Of a DNA stretch of 64,000 bases, positions 10,508 through 19,626 are shown in pieces (the first letter of the stretch is position 1; the number at the start of each line of letters is the position of its first letter). This DNA is from Betaproteobacteria bacterium HGW-Betaproteobacteria-7. Lineage in GTDB: Bacteria; Pseudomonadota; Gammaproteobacteria; Burkholderiales; Rhodocyclaceae. The notes under the pieces are model-generated. The model was given only the letters and a program-made list of their open reading frames with translations, was not told where the DNA came from and made no database searches. Where the stretch lies: assembly GCA_002840765.1 (NCBI GenBank), contig PHCE01000014.1, positions 62,001-126,000 on the forward strand, in the 5' to 3' direction. The position numbers and the translations under genes are program-made.

Positions 10508-11181
10508 TCAGTCACCTCAAGAACGTAACCCATGCCCCGCACCGTGCGGATCAGCTTCGGTTCGAAGGCCTCATCGATTTTGAGGCGCAGGCGCTTGATG
10601 GCGACCTCGATGACATTGGTGTCGCTGTCGAAATTCATGTCCCAGACCTGCGAAGCAATCAGTGAGCGCGGCAGGACTTCGCCCTGTCGGCGCAGCAGCA
10701 GTTCGAGCAGGGCAAATTCCTTGGCGGTCAGGTCGATGCGTTTGCCGGCCCGGCTGACCCGACGGCGCAGCAGGTCGAGTTCGAGATCGGCGGCACGCAG
10801 ATATTCCGACTCCTTCGCCTTGCCGCCCCGTCGCAGCAAGGTCCTGACCCGGGCCAGCAGTTCGGAAAAGGCGAAGGGCTTGACCAGATAGTCATCGGCG
10901 CCGAGTTCCAGCCCCTTGACCCGGTCTTCGACCCGGTCGCGGGCGGTCAGGAAGAGGACGGGCATCTCCTTGCCGGCCCGCCGAATCCCTTGAAGCACCT
11001 GCCAGCCATCGATGCCTGGCAGCATCACATCGAGAATGGCCAGGTCGTGGGATTCAGTCAGCGCCAGATGCAGACCGTCGAGGCCATTCGCCACCAGATC
11101 GACGACAAAACCGGCTTCGACGAGCCCCTGCTTCAAATAGGTCCCGATCTTCGGTTCGTCTTCGACGACGAGTATTTTCAT
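10504..11181 (-). CDS. cusR: Heavy-metal response regulator, OmpR/CusR/CopR type
   Basis: [20 protein letters not shown]..., C-terminal winged helix [12 protein letters not shown]; overlaps kinase gene by 4 bp. Confidence 0.9.
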   Translation of the reverse strand: MKILVVEDEPKIGTYLKQGLVEAGFVVDLVANGLDGLHLALTESHDLAILDVMLPGIDGWQVLQGIRRAGKEMPVLFLTARDRVEDRVKGLELGADDYLVKPFAFSELLARVRTLLRRGGKAKESEYLRAADLELDLLRRRVSRAGKRIDLTAKEFALLELLLRRQGEVLPRSLIASQVWDMNFDSDTNVIEVAIKRLRLKIDEAFEPKLIRTVRGMGYVLEVTD

Positions 11182-11245
11182 GGCTCTGCATCAAGAAATG
11201 GGGATTGAAGTCGCATTTTCCGCCGTTTTACCGGTCAAACGAAGA

Positions 11246-11263
11246 GATTACGAAAATGTAATC
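11246..11263. promoter_or_regulatory. CusR/CopR-box-like palindrome GATTAC-GAAAAT-GTAATC
   Basis: Perfect 6+6 inverted repeat in the divergent cusR/cytochrome intergenic region; same architecture at 12002-12019. Confidence 0.75.
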
Positions 11264-11334
11264 CGCCAGTCATCCGGCTGTTGGTCTGGCGAAAATACCA
11301 TCGCCAGCCTCGGGCATTCCCACGGAGACATTCC

Positions 11335-11994
11335 ATGAACAAAGTATTGCTCGGCGTTTTGGCGACCCTCGCTCTCGGCGCGGCGAGCGTCGCCACCATT
11401 GCCGCCAGCGGCATCGTGGCGGTCGGCGCCGATACGCCGCATCATCCGGTTGTCCTTGGTGTGCTGGAATTTACCCGGGAGCGCGCCATCGCCGGCCACA
11501 GCGCCGGGATTCAGGCGCCAGCAGATCTCGACACCCCCGAACGCATCCGGCGCGGGGCAGGAAACTACGCGGCCATGTGCGTCGATTGCCATCTGGCCCC
11601 GGCATTGCCGGACTCGGAAATCCGCAAGGGTCTCTACCCGAAGCCGCCCAACCTTGCTGCCGGGGTTCAAGGCTCCGGCGCCAGGCGCGACGCAGCGCGC
11701 GATTTCTGGATCATCAAGCATGGCATCAAGGCCTCGGGCATGCCGGCCTGGTCGAAGGGCGGGATGGACGACGAAGCCATCTGGGATCTGGCGGCCTTTG
11801 TGCAAACCATGCCCGGCCTCTCAAAGACTGCCTACGCTCAGTTGGTGGCCACCAGCGACGGCCATGTCCACGGTGGCATGGACGGCCACGACGCGCGTCC
11901 GGCGGCAGGGGCAGCGGGCGCGCCAAAGCCCACCGTTTCGCCCACGGCCGGGCACGTTCATGATGGTCACGAGCACGGCGCCCACCCGCATTAA
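11335..11994 (+). CDS. c-type cytochrome with His-rich C-terminal tail
   Basis: Signal peptide; single CVDCH haem motif; tail GHVHDGHEHGAHPH. Confidence 0.8.
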   Translation: MNKVLLGVLATLALGAASVATIAASGIVAVGADTPHHPVVLGVLEFTRERAIAGHSAGIQAPADLDTPERIRRGAGNYAAMCVDCHLAPALPDSEIRKGLYPKPPNLAAGVQGSGARRDAARDFWIIKHGIKASGMPAWSKGGMDDEAIWDLAAFVQTMPGLSKTAYAQLVATSDGHVHGGMDGHDARPAAGAAGAPKPTVSPTAGHVHDGHEHGAHPH

Positions 11995-12001
11995 GCCCGA
12001 A

Positions 12002-12019
12002 GATTACAAAAATGTAATT
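12002..12019. promoter_or_regulatory. Second CusR/CopR-box-like palindrome GATTAC-AAAAAT-GTAATT
   Basis: Matches 11246-11263 in sequence and in distance to the downstream ATG (about 70 bp). Confidence 0.73.
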
Positions 12020-12088
12020 TGGCAGTCAGCTTCCTGTTGGTCGCCCCACGACATACTGCCCCCACTCGAACGCCCAAGGAGTCTGTCC

Positions 12089-12529
12089 ATGTCGAAGTCC
12101 GTCGCTGTTTCTCTGACTGTATTTGCCCTCGCTGCAGGCCTTGCCTTGCCCGCATCAGCTGGCGAAGTGATGGATGTATATAAGAGCCCCTACTGCGGTT
12201 GCTGCGGCAAGTGGATTGATCACGTCAAGGCGGCCGGGTTCGAAGTGCGCACCCACGAAGTCAACGACGTGCCGGCTGCCCGCCAGCGCCTCGGCATGCC
12301 CGAGCGCCTCGGGTCCTGCCATACGGCAAAAGTCGCTGGCTACCTCGTCGAAGGCCATGTCCCCGCCACCGATATTCAACGACTGCTCAAGGAAAAACCG
12401 CCGGCGCTCGGCCTGGCTGTGCCAGCCATGCCTCCGGGTTCGCCGGGCATGGAGAGCCCCAGGCCGGTGCCTTACGACACGCTGCTCGTGCAGACGGATG
12501 GCAAGACCAGCGTCTATGCCCGGCACTAG
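12089..12529 (+). CDS. DUF411 metal-binding protein
   Basis: MDVYKSPYCGCCGKWIDHVKAAGFEV...GSCHTAKVAGYLVEGHVPA motifs. Confidence 0.88.
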   Translation: MSKSVAVSLTVFALAAGLALPASAGEVMDVYKSPYCGCCGKWIDHVKAAGFEVRTHEVNDVPAARQRLGMPERLGSCHTAKVAGYLVEGHVPATDIQRLLKEKPPALGLAVPAMPPGSPGMESPRPVPYDTLLVQTDGKTSVYARH

Positions 12530-12568
12530 TTGTTTCGCCTAAGCCTATTCAATCACTCAGGAGTTCTC

Positions 12569-12922
12569 ATGAAAACTGCTATCACCGTCGCCGCCATCGC
12601 GCTTATCGCCGCCGTCAACACGCCGGCCATCGCTGAAACCGGGCACCATGGCATGAATCATGGTGCGGCCATGCAGCACGACGCCGGCCAGCCCATGGCC
12701 AAAATGTCGGAAGGCACGGTCAAGAAGGTGGATAAGGCCGGCCGCAAGATCACCATTGCCCATGGCCCGCTGGCCAATCTCAAAATGCCGCCGATGACCA
12801 TGACCTTCGACGTCCAGGACAAGGTTGTCATCGACCAGGTCAAGCCCGGGGACAAGATCCGCTTTATCGCCAACGACGTGGCTGGCGCGCTGACGGTGAC
12901 CCAGCTGGAAAACGCGAAGTAA
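12569..12922 (+). CDS. cusF: CusF-like periplasmic Cu/Ag-binding protein
   Basis: EGTVKKVDKAGRKITIAHGPLANLKMPPMTMTFDVQD, characteristic CusF fold motif. Confidence 0.88.
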   Translation: MKTAITVAAIALIAAVNTPAIAETGHHGMNHGAAMQHDAGQPMAKMSEGTVKKVDKAGRKITIAHGPLANLKMPPMTMTFDVQDKVVIDQVKPGDKIRFIANDVAGALTVTQLENAK

Positions 12923-12940
12923 GACGACAGAGAGGCCGCA

Positions 12941-14245
12941 GTGATGGATCCCCGCCGGACCGACTCAGGAAAAACCCCGTGGCGTCTTGCCGCCCTCGCC
13001 GCCTCGCTGGTGCTCTGGATGCAGCCCGGGCTGGCGGCTGAGGATGCTCCGGGACGGACGGTCGAAGAACTGTTGGCCTATGCCCGCGAGCACAATCCGG
13101 ATTTGCGGGTTCGCCGCCTCGACGCCCTGGCCTTGCATGAACGGGTTGGGCCGGCATCGGCTCTGCCCGATCCCCGTTTTCAGGTCGAGTTGATGGATTT
13201 CAACAATGCCATGACGCCGGGAAAATCCGCCTCGCTGCTGCCGGGATCGGTGGGAACCACGCGCTACCGGGCCATTCAGGCGCTGCCCTTCCCGGGCAAG
13301 CGCGGCCTGCGCGGCGAGGTCGCCGAGGCGCTGGCCGGCCAGGCCGACACCGCGCACGACACGGCCCGCCTCGAGCTGGAAGGAAAAATCAAGGTCGCCT
13401 TTGCCCGCCATTTTCAGGCAGTCGGCCAGATGCGTATCCTCAGCGAAACGCTGCAGCTGGTCGATGCGCTGGAGCGCCTGGTGGTGAACCGCTACAGCGT
13501 CGGCCTCGTGCCGCAGCAGGATGCGGTGCGGGCCCAGAGCGAGAGCACCAGCCTCAAGGTCGATCTGGTCGAAAGCCAACGGCGCCGGCGGGAGGCGGCG
13601 GCGACGCTCAATGCCTTGCTGCCCCGCGCTGCCGATGCGCCGCTGGCCGAGCCGGTGCGCCTGATGGTGCCGCCGAGCAGCCGAACCTTGGCGCAGCTCT
13701 ATGCGCAGGCCCGGGAAATCTCCCCCGACCTGAGCCGGGAACGTCTCGGTGTCAGCGCCGCCGAAAAGACCAAGGATCTGGTTTATTTGAATCGCTACCC
13801 CGACTTCGGCCTGGCGCTGACCAACAACCGTCCCCGCTCGGACATGATCGGTCCCGAAACATGGGACTTAATGGTCGAAGTCAATATTCCCCTGCAGCAG
13901 TCGTCGCGCCGGGCGCAGGAGCGGGAAGCCGGCTACCGGCTGGAGGCTGCCCGCGAGCGGGTCGCCGCCGCCGAGGCACGCCTCAACGGGCGGCTTGGCG
14001 AGACGCTGGCCGGCTTCAATGCCAGCGTGGACAAGGCGCGACTGTTGCGCGACACCCTTTTGCCGCAAGCCCGGGCGACGCTCGACTCGGCACAGGCCGG
14101 CTATGAAAGCGGCCGGGTCAATTTCAATACCCTGATCGAGGCCGAACGGCAGATTCTGCGCACCCGGCTGGCCCTGCTCGACGCCGAGGTCGAAGCCAGC
14201 GTCCGTCAGGCCGAACTGGAACAACTGGCAGGAGCCCCTTTGTGA
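12941..14245 (+). CDS. cusC: TolC-family outer membrane protein (CusC-like)
   Basis: 434 aa; TolC-type repeats; lies between cusF and cusB. Confidence 0.85.
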   Translation: MMDPRRTDSGKTPWRLAALAASLVLWMQPGLAAEDAPGRTVEELLAYAREHNPDLRVRRLDALALHERVGPASALPDPRFQVELMDFNNAMTPGKSASLLPGSVGTTRYRAIQALPFPGKRGLRGEVAEALAGQADTAHDTARLELEGKIKVAFARHFQAVGQMRILSETLQLVDALERLVVNRYSVGLVPQQDAVRAQSESTSLKVDLVESQRRRREAAATLNALLPRAADAPLAEPVRLMVPPSSRTLAQLYAQAREISPDLSRERLGVSAAEKTKDLVYLNRYPDFGLALTNNRPRSDMIGPETWDLMVEVNIPLQQSSRRAQEREAGYRLEAARERVAAAEARLNGRLGETLAGFNASVDKARLLRDTLLPQARATLDSAQAGYESGRVNFNTLIEAERQILRTRLALLDAEVEASVRQAELEQLAGAPL

Positions 14246-15765
14246 ACAAGTCGTCCCTCGCTTTATCCCTGCTTGGCGTTGCGCTGCTCGCCGCCTTCGG
14301 CGGTTATCTGGCCGGCCAGCGCCACGACCAGGGCGATGCCGCGTTACCCGCCGCCAGCGGCAGCCCGGTCGCCGAGACCGGCAAGGCGGAACGCAAGCTG
14401 CTCTATTACCGCAACCCCATGGGCTTGCCCGATACCTCGCCGACACCGAAAAAAGACTCGATGGGCATGGATTACATCGCCGTCTATGAGGGTGACGAAC
14501 CGGATGGCGAAGGCGCCGTCAAGGTCAGCCCGGCCCGTTTGCAGACGCTGGGCGTCAAGACGGCCAGGGCCGAAATGGCGGTACTCGACGCCGCCGTGCG
14601 GGCAGTCGGCCGGGTGGAAATCAACGAACGGCTGATCCATGACGTGGCGCCGCGCTTCGAGGGCTGGATCGAGCGCCTCTACGTCAATGCCAGCGGCGAC
14701 CCGGTCAAGCGTGGGCAGCCACTATTCTCCGTCTATAGCCCGGAACTGGTCTCGGCCCAGAAGGAACTGGCCATCGCCCAGTCACTCAAGCTCGATGCGC
14801 CGGGCGCCGACCCGGCCGCCCGCCAGGCCGCGCAACGTCTGGCCGAAGCAGCGCGCGAACGCCTGGCCAACTGGCAGATGGCAGCCCCCGCCGGCCAAGC
14901 GAACAGCCGCGTGACCTTCACCTCGCCGGCCGCCGGCATCGTCCTCGACAAGAAGGCCGTCGAAGGCATGCGCTTCGCGCCGGGCACGGCGATCTACCGC
15001 ATCGCCGACCTGTCGACGGTATGGGTCATTGCCGACGTTTATGAACAGGATCTGCAGCGGGTCAAGGTCGGCGAGACGGCGATGGTCGACATCGACGCCT
15101 TTCCCGGCCGCCACTTCGAAGCCAAGGTGAGTTACCTCTATCCGACCCTCAACGCGGCGACGCGGACAACGCCGGTACGCCTCGAATTGCCGAACAAGGA
15201 CGGCTTGCTGCGGCCGGGCATGTTCGCCCACGTCGAGTTGGCGACCGCCGGCCAGACGCCACGGCTGACCGTCCCCAAGTCGGCACTGATCGATACCGGT
15301 GAGCGCCAGGTCGTCCTGCGCGTGGCCGGCGAAGGCAAGTTCCAGCCGCAAGCGGTCAAGGTCGGCCGGCGTGGACAGGATGCCGTGGAAATTCTCGAAG
15401 GCCTGGAAGACGGCGCCGAGGTGGTGGTCGCCGCCAATTTCCTGATCGATGCCGAGAGCAACCTCAAGGCGGCGCTGTCGACCTTCACCGATCCTCAAAC
15501 GCCGCCTGCTGCGAAAAGTTATTCGGCGATGGGGTCGATTGTTACGGTCGACGCCGCAAATAGCTCAATTTCGCTGAAACACGAGCCGATTCCTGCCTTG
15601 CAATGGCCGGCGATGACCATGGATTTCGGCCTCGCCGAGCCGGCCATGGCCAAGGGCCTGCTACCCGGCCAGCCGGTGCATTTCAGTTTCGAGGATCGGG
15701 GCAATGGCGAATTCGTCATCACCGGCTTCGAGAAAATGCCGGCCGCCGGCCACGAAGGGCATTGA
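14242..15765 (+). CDS. cusB: CusB-like RND adaptor with N-terminal heavy-metal-binding motif and C-terminal CusF-like domain
   Basis: YYRNPMGLPDTSPTPKKDSMGMDYIAVYEGD; C-terminal SYSAMGSIVTVDAANSSISLKHEPIPALQWPAMTMDFGL. Confidence 0.9.
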   Translation: MNKSSLALSLLGVALLAAFGGYLAGQRHDQGDAALPAASGSPVAETGKAERKLLYYRNPMGLPDTSPTPKKDSMGMDYIAVYEGDEPDGEGAVKVSPARLQTLGVKTARAEMAVLDAAVRAVGRVEINERLIHDVAPRFEGWIERLYVNASGDPVKRGQPLFSVYSPELVSAQKELAIAQSLKLDAPGADPAARQAAQRLAEAARERLANWQMAAPAGQANSRVTFTSPAAGIVLDKKAVEGMRFAPGTAIYRIADLSTVWVIADVYEQDLQRVKVGETAMVDIDAFPGRHFEAKVSYLYPTLNAATRTTPVRLELPNKDGLLRPGMFAHVELATAGQTPRLTVPKSALIDTGERQVVLRVAGEGKFQPQAVKVGRRGQDAVEILEGLEDGAEVVVAANFLIDAESNLKAALSTFTDPQTPPAAKSYSAMGSIVTVDAANSSISLKHEPIPALQWPAMTMDFGLAEPAMAKGLLPGQPVHFSFEDRGNGEFVITGFEKMPAAGHEGH

Positions 15766-15766
15766 A

Positions 15767-18700
15767 ATGCTCGGCAAACTGATTGAATGGTCGGCCCGCA
15801 ATGCATTCATCGTCTTGCTCGTCACCCTCGGCCTGGTCGGTGGCGGCATCTACGCGGTCAAGCACACGCCGCTCGATGCGCTGCCCGATCTGTCCGACGT
15901 CCAGGTCATCGTCTACACGCCCTATGCCGGCCAGGCCCCACAGGTGGTCGAGGATCAGGTCACCTACCCGCTGACCACGGCCATGCTCGCCGTGCCCAAG
16001 GCCAAGGTTGTGCGCGGCTTTTCGATGTTCGGCGCCTCCTACGTCTATGTGATTTTCGAGGACGGCACCGACATCTACTGGGCGCGTTCGCGCGTCCTGG
16101 AATATCTCAGTTCGGCCCAGGGCAATCTGCCGGCCGGGGTCAGTCCGCAACTCGGCCCGGATGCCACCGGCGTCGGCTGGGTCTTCCAGTACGCCCTGAC
16201 CGGCAAGGACCAGTCGCTGGCCGATTTGCGCAGCGTCCAGGACTGGTACGTCCGTTACCAACTGACCAAGGCCGGCGGTGTTGCCGAAGTGGCCAGCGTC
16301 GGCGGCTTCGTCAAGGAATACCAGGTGACGGTCGATCCGCACCGCCTGGCGACCTATGGCATCCCGTTGAATCGCCTGACCCAGGTCATCCGCGAATCGA
16401 ACCGCGATGTCGGCGGCCGGGTCGTCGAATTGGCCGAGAAGGAATTCATGGTCCGCGGCCTCGGTTACCTGAAGGGCATCGAGGATATCGAAACGCTCGT
16501 CCTCAAAAGCGACGGCGGCACGCCGGTACTGGTTCGCGATGTCGGCAGGGTCGAGCTGGTGCCGGCCAGTCGACGCGGCATCACCGAGCTGAACGGCGAA
16601 GGCGAAGTGGTTTCCGGCATTGTCATGGCCCGCTTTGGCCAGAATGCGCTGGATGTCATCGCCAACGTCAAGGCCAAGATCGAGGAACTGAAAAGCGGCC
16701 TGCCCAGCGGTACGGAAATCGTCGCCGTCTATGACCGTTCGACCCTGATCGAGCGCGCCATCGCCAATCTGCAATGGACGCTGTTCGAGGAAAGCCTGAT
16801 TGTCGCGGCCGTCTGCATCATCTTCCTGATGCACGTGCGCAGCGCGCTGGTCGCCATCCTGACCCTGCCGATCGGCATTCTGATCGCCTTCATCGCCATG
16901 CGCTCGCTGGACATGGGCAGCAACATCATGAGCCTGGGCGGCATTGCCATCGCCATCGGGGCGATGGTCGACGCCGCCATCGTGATGATCGAGAACGCCC
17001 ACAAACGGCTCGAACACCTGCCGCCCGACGCCACCCAGGCCGAGCGCGGCGCGACCATGATCAAGGCCTGCAAGGAAGTCGGTCCGGCCCTGTTCTTTTC
17101 GCTGCTCATCATCACCGTCTCCTTCCTGCCGGTATTCACGCTGGAAGGGCAGGAAGGCCGCCTGTTCAGCCCGCTTGCTTTCACCAAGACCTTCGCCATG
17201 GCCGGCGCAGCGCTACTCTCGGTAACGTTGGTGCCGGTGCTGATGATGTTCTTCATTCGCGGGCGCATCATGCCGGAGCAGAAAAATCCGGTGAATCGCT
17301 TCCTGATCTGGGCTTACCGGCCGATCATCCAGTGGGTGATGCGCCACAAGCCGCTGACCCTGATCCTGGCGCTGGTTTCAATGTTGGTCACCATCATTCC
17401 GGCCCGCCAGATCGGCTCGGAGTTCATGCCGACCCTGAACGAAGGCGCGCTGTTCTACATGCCGGCGTCGTTGCCCGGCATGTCGGTGACCGAAGCGGGG
17501 CGGCTGTTGCAGACCACCGACCGCATCATCAAGACCTTCCCCGAGGTCGAGTCGGTCTATGGCAAAGCGGGTCGCGCCGCGACGGCGACCGACCCGGCGC
17601 CGATGGAAATGTTCGAGACGGTGATCAACCTCAAGCCGGAAAAGGAATGGCGACCGGGCATGACCGTCGACAAACTGGTCGCCGAGATGGATGCAGCGCT
17701 CAAATTCCCCGGTGTCGCCAACTCGTGGACGATGCCGATCAAGGCGCGCATCGACATGCTGTCGACTGGCATCCGCACGCCAGTCGGCGTCAAGGTCTTT
17801 GGCAAGGACCTGGGTGAGATCGAGAAACTGGCCCGCCAGATCGAGCAGGCCGTGAAAACCGTGCCGGGCACGTCGAGCGCCTACGCCGAACGGGTGACCG
17901 GCGGCTATTACCTCGACATCACCCCACGGCGCGAGCAACTGGCCCGCTACGGCATTACCGTCGGCGATTTTCAGCAGGTGGTGGCAACAGCACTCGGCGG
18001 CGCCCCGGTGACCACGGCCGTCGAAGGGCTGGAGCGCTACAACATCACCGTGCGCTACCCACGCGCCCTGCGTGAAGACCCGCAAAGCATCGCCAACGAA
18101 GTATTCATTCCGAGCAGCCTGGGCATGATCCCCCTCGGCCAATTGGCCAAGGTCGAGTTGCGTAATGGCCCGCCCGGCATCAAGACCGAAAATTCGCTGC
18201 TCGCCGCCTATGTTTTCGTGGACATCCGCGACCGCGACGTCGGCTCCTACGTCAAGGACGCGCAGAAGGCCGTCAGCGAAAAGGTCATTTTCCCGTCAGG
18301 CTACTATGCCACCTGGTCCGGCCAGTTCGAGTACATGGAGCGCGCCAAGGCCAAGCTGGCGGTGGTCGTACCGCTGACACTGCTGATCATTTTTGTCCTG
18401 CTCTATCTCAATTTCCGGCGCCTTACCGAAACCCTGATCGTCATGCTCTCGGTGCCCTTCGCGCTGGTCGGCGGCATCTGGCTGATGTGGTGGCTGGGCT
18501 ACAACATGAGCGTCGCCGTCGCCGTTGGTTTCATCGCGCTGGCCGGCGTCGCGGCAGAGACCGGGGTGGTCATGCTGATTTATCTCGACCAGGCCTGGCG
18601 CGAGCTGTGCGCTACCAGACAGAGCGAAAACAAAATCCCGACTACGCTAGATCTTTACCACGCAATCATGGAAGGCGCCGTCGAGCGGGTGCGCCCGAAG

Positions 18701-18943
18701 ATGATGACCGTGGTAGCTATCATGGCCGGCCTGCTGCCCATCATGTGGAGCAGCGGTACCGGTTCCGAGGTAATGAGCCGTATTGCTGCGCCGATGGTCG
18801 GCGGCATGATTTCTTCGACCATCCTGACCCTCGGCGTAATTCCCGCACTCTATGCGCTAGTCAAGGAGTGGCGCCTCAAGCGCGGACTGGAAACGCTACC
18901 ACCCATCAGCGTTTCGGCCGCCGTTGTGAAGGGAGAAAGCTGA
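15767..18943 (+). CDS. cusA: Cu/Ag efflux RND transporter CusA
   Basis: 1059 codons from ATG 15767 (MLGKLIEWSARNAFIVLLVTL...); RND motifs, complete. Confidence 0.92.
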   Translation: MLGKLIEWSARNAFIVLLVTLGLVGGGIYAVKHTPLDALPDLSDVQVIVYTPYAGQAPQVVEDQVTYPLTTAMLAVPKAKVVRGFSMFGASYVYVIFEDGTDIYWARSRVLEYLSSAQGNLPAGVSPQLGPDATGVGWVFQYALTGKDQSLADLRSVQDWYVRYQLTKAGGVAEVASVGGFVKEYQVTVDPHRLATYGIPLNRLTQVIRESNRDVGGRVVELAEKEFMVRGLGYLKGIEDIETLVLKSDGGTPVLVRDVGRVELVPASRRGITELNGEGEVVSGIVMARFGQNALDVIANVKAKIEELKSGLPSGTEIVAVYDRSTLIERAIANLQWTLFEESLIVAAVCIIFLMHVRSALVAILTLPIGILIAFIAMRSLDMGSNIMSLGGIAIAIGAMVDAAIVMIENAHKRLEHLPPDATQAERGATMIKACKEVGPALFFSLLIITVSFLPVFTLEGQEGRLFSPLAFTKTFAMAGAALLSVTLVPVLMMFFIRGRIMPEQKNPVNRFLIWAYRPIIQWVMRHKPLTLILALVSMLVTIIPARQIGSEFMPTLNEGALFYMPASLPGMSVTEAGRLLQTTDRIIKTFPEVESVYGKAGRAATATDPAPMEMFETVINLKPEKEWRPGMTVDKLVAEMDAALKFPGVANSWTMPIKARIDMLSTGIRTPVGVKVFGKDLGEIEKLARQIEQAVKTVPGTSSAYAERVTGGYYLDITPRREQLARYGITVGDFQQVVATALGGAPVTTAVEGLERYNITVRYPRALREDPQSIANEVFIPSSLGMIPLGQLAKVELRNGPPGIKTENSLLAAYVFVDIRDRDVGSYVKDAQKAVSEKVIFPSGYYATWSGQFEYMERAKAKLAVVVPLTLLIIFVLLYLNFRRLTETLIVMLSVPFALVGGIWLMWWLGYNMSVAVAVGFIALAGVAAETGVVMLIYLDQAWRELCATRQSENKIPTTLDLYHAIMEGAVERVRPKMMTVVAIMAGLLPIMWSSGTGSEVMSRIAAPMVGGMISSTILTLGVIPALYALVKEWRLKRGLETLPPISVSAAVVKGES

Positions 18944-19076
18944 CCAATCGGTAATGTTCCGCTCATGTTCTGGTAAGCCCGGGAAGCGCATCGTGAGGGC
19001 AATGAGTACGATCGTTGGACCTGCTCCGACAGCCTACCGTCGGCTGGATGACTCACTTTAATCAAGGAGACATATC

Positions 19077-19553
19077 ATGAAACTGAACAACCTGATGCTG
19101 GTCAGCTTTATCGCCTCAATGTCGTTGGCGACTGCCTTGCCGGCGGTGGCCGAAGATGCGCATCATCCGGAACAGGCTGCGGCAAGCCAATCTGTAACGC
19201 CCAATGCCAAGTCGTCGGCGCAAACCATCAAGGGCATGCAGGCAAACGTCAAGAAAATGCAGATGCAGCTTGAGCGCATCGCCAGGTCCAAGACCGACGA
19301 GGAGCGCCAGAAAGCCATGGCCGAGCATATGCAGACGATGCAGGAGAACATGCAGATGGCCCGCGGCATGCAGACCGGCATGATGGGCTGCCCGATGATG
19401 GGCATGAAGGGCCCAGGAGGCATGATGATGGGTGCCGGCGGCCCGGCGGGTGGTGCCGACGAGCGCATGCAGCAGATGGAAAAGCGCATGGACATGATGG
19501 AAATGATGATGAAGGCCAGCGGCCAGGGTATGCCTGGCATGGGCAAGCCCTGA
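19077..19553 (+). CDS. Met-rich periplasmic protein
   Basis: Signal peptide; C-terminal [20 protein letters not shown]...[25 protein letters not shown]; within copper block. Confidence 0.75.
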   Translation: MKLNNLMLVSFIASMSLATALPAVAEDAHHPEQAAASQSVTPNAKSSAQTIKGMQANVKKMQMQLERIARSKTDEERQKAMAEHMQTMQENMQMARGMQTGMMGCPMMGMKGPGGMMMGAGGPAGGADERMQQMEKRMDMMEMMMKASGQGMPGMGKP

Positions 19554-19626
19554 GCGCTTCAGGCTGCGCGGGGAAAGCGCCGAAAAGCTGCTCGCCGTTT
19601 GCGGCGTCCTTGGAAAGGAAAACACG

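Noticed and set aside
5773-10553. 17-nt match ccgcaccgtgcggatca at 5773-5789 and 10537-10553 as a repeat or response-regulator relic
   Set aside because: The core ccgcac-c-gtgcgg is self-palindromic and encodes the common IRTVR motif of OmpR-type regulators; too short to separate from chance.
15719-17017. 432-aa minus ORF inside cusA
   Set aside because: Antisense shadow of a complete CusA frame.
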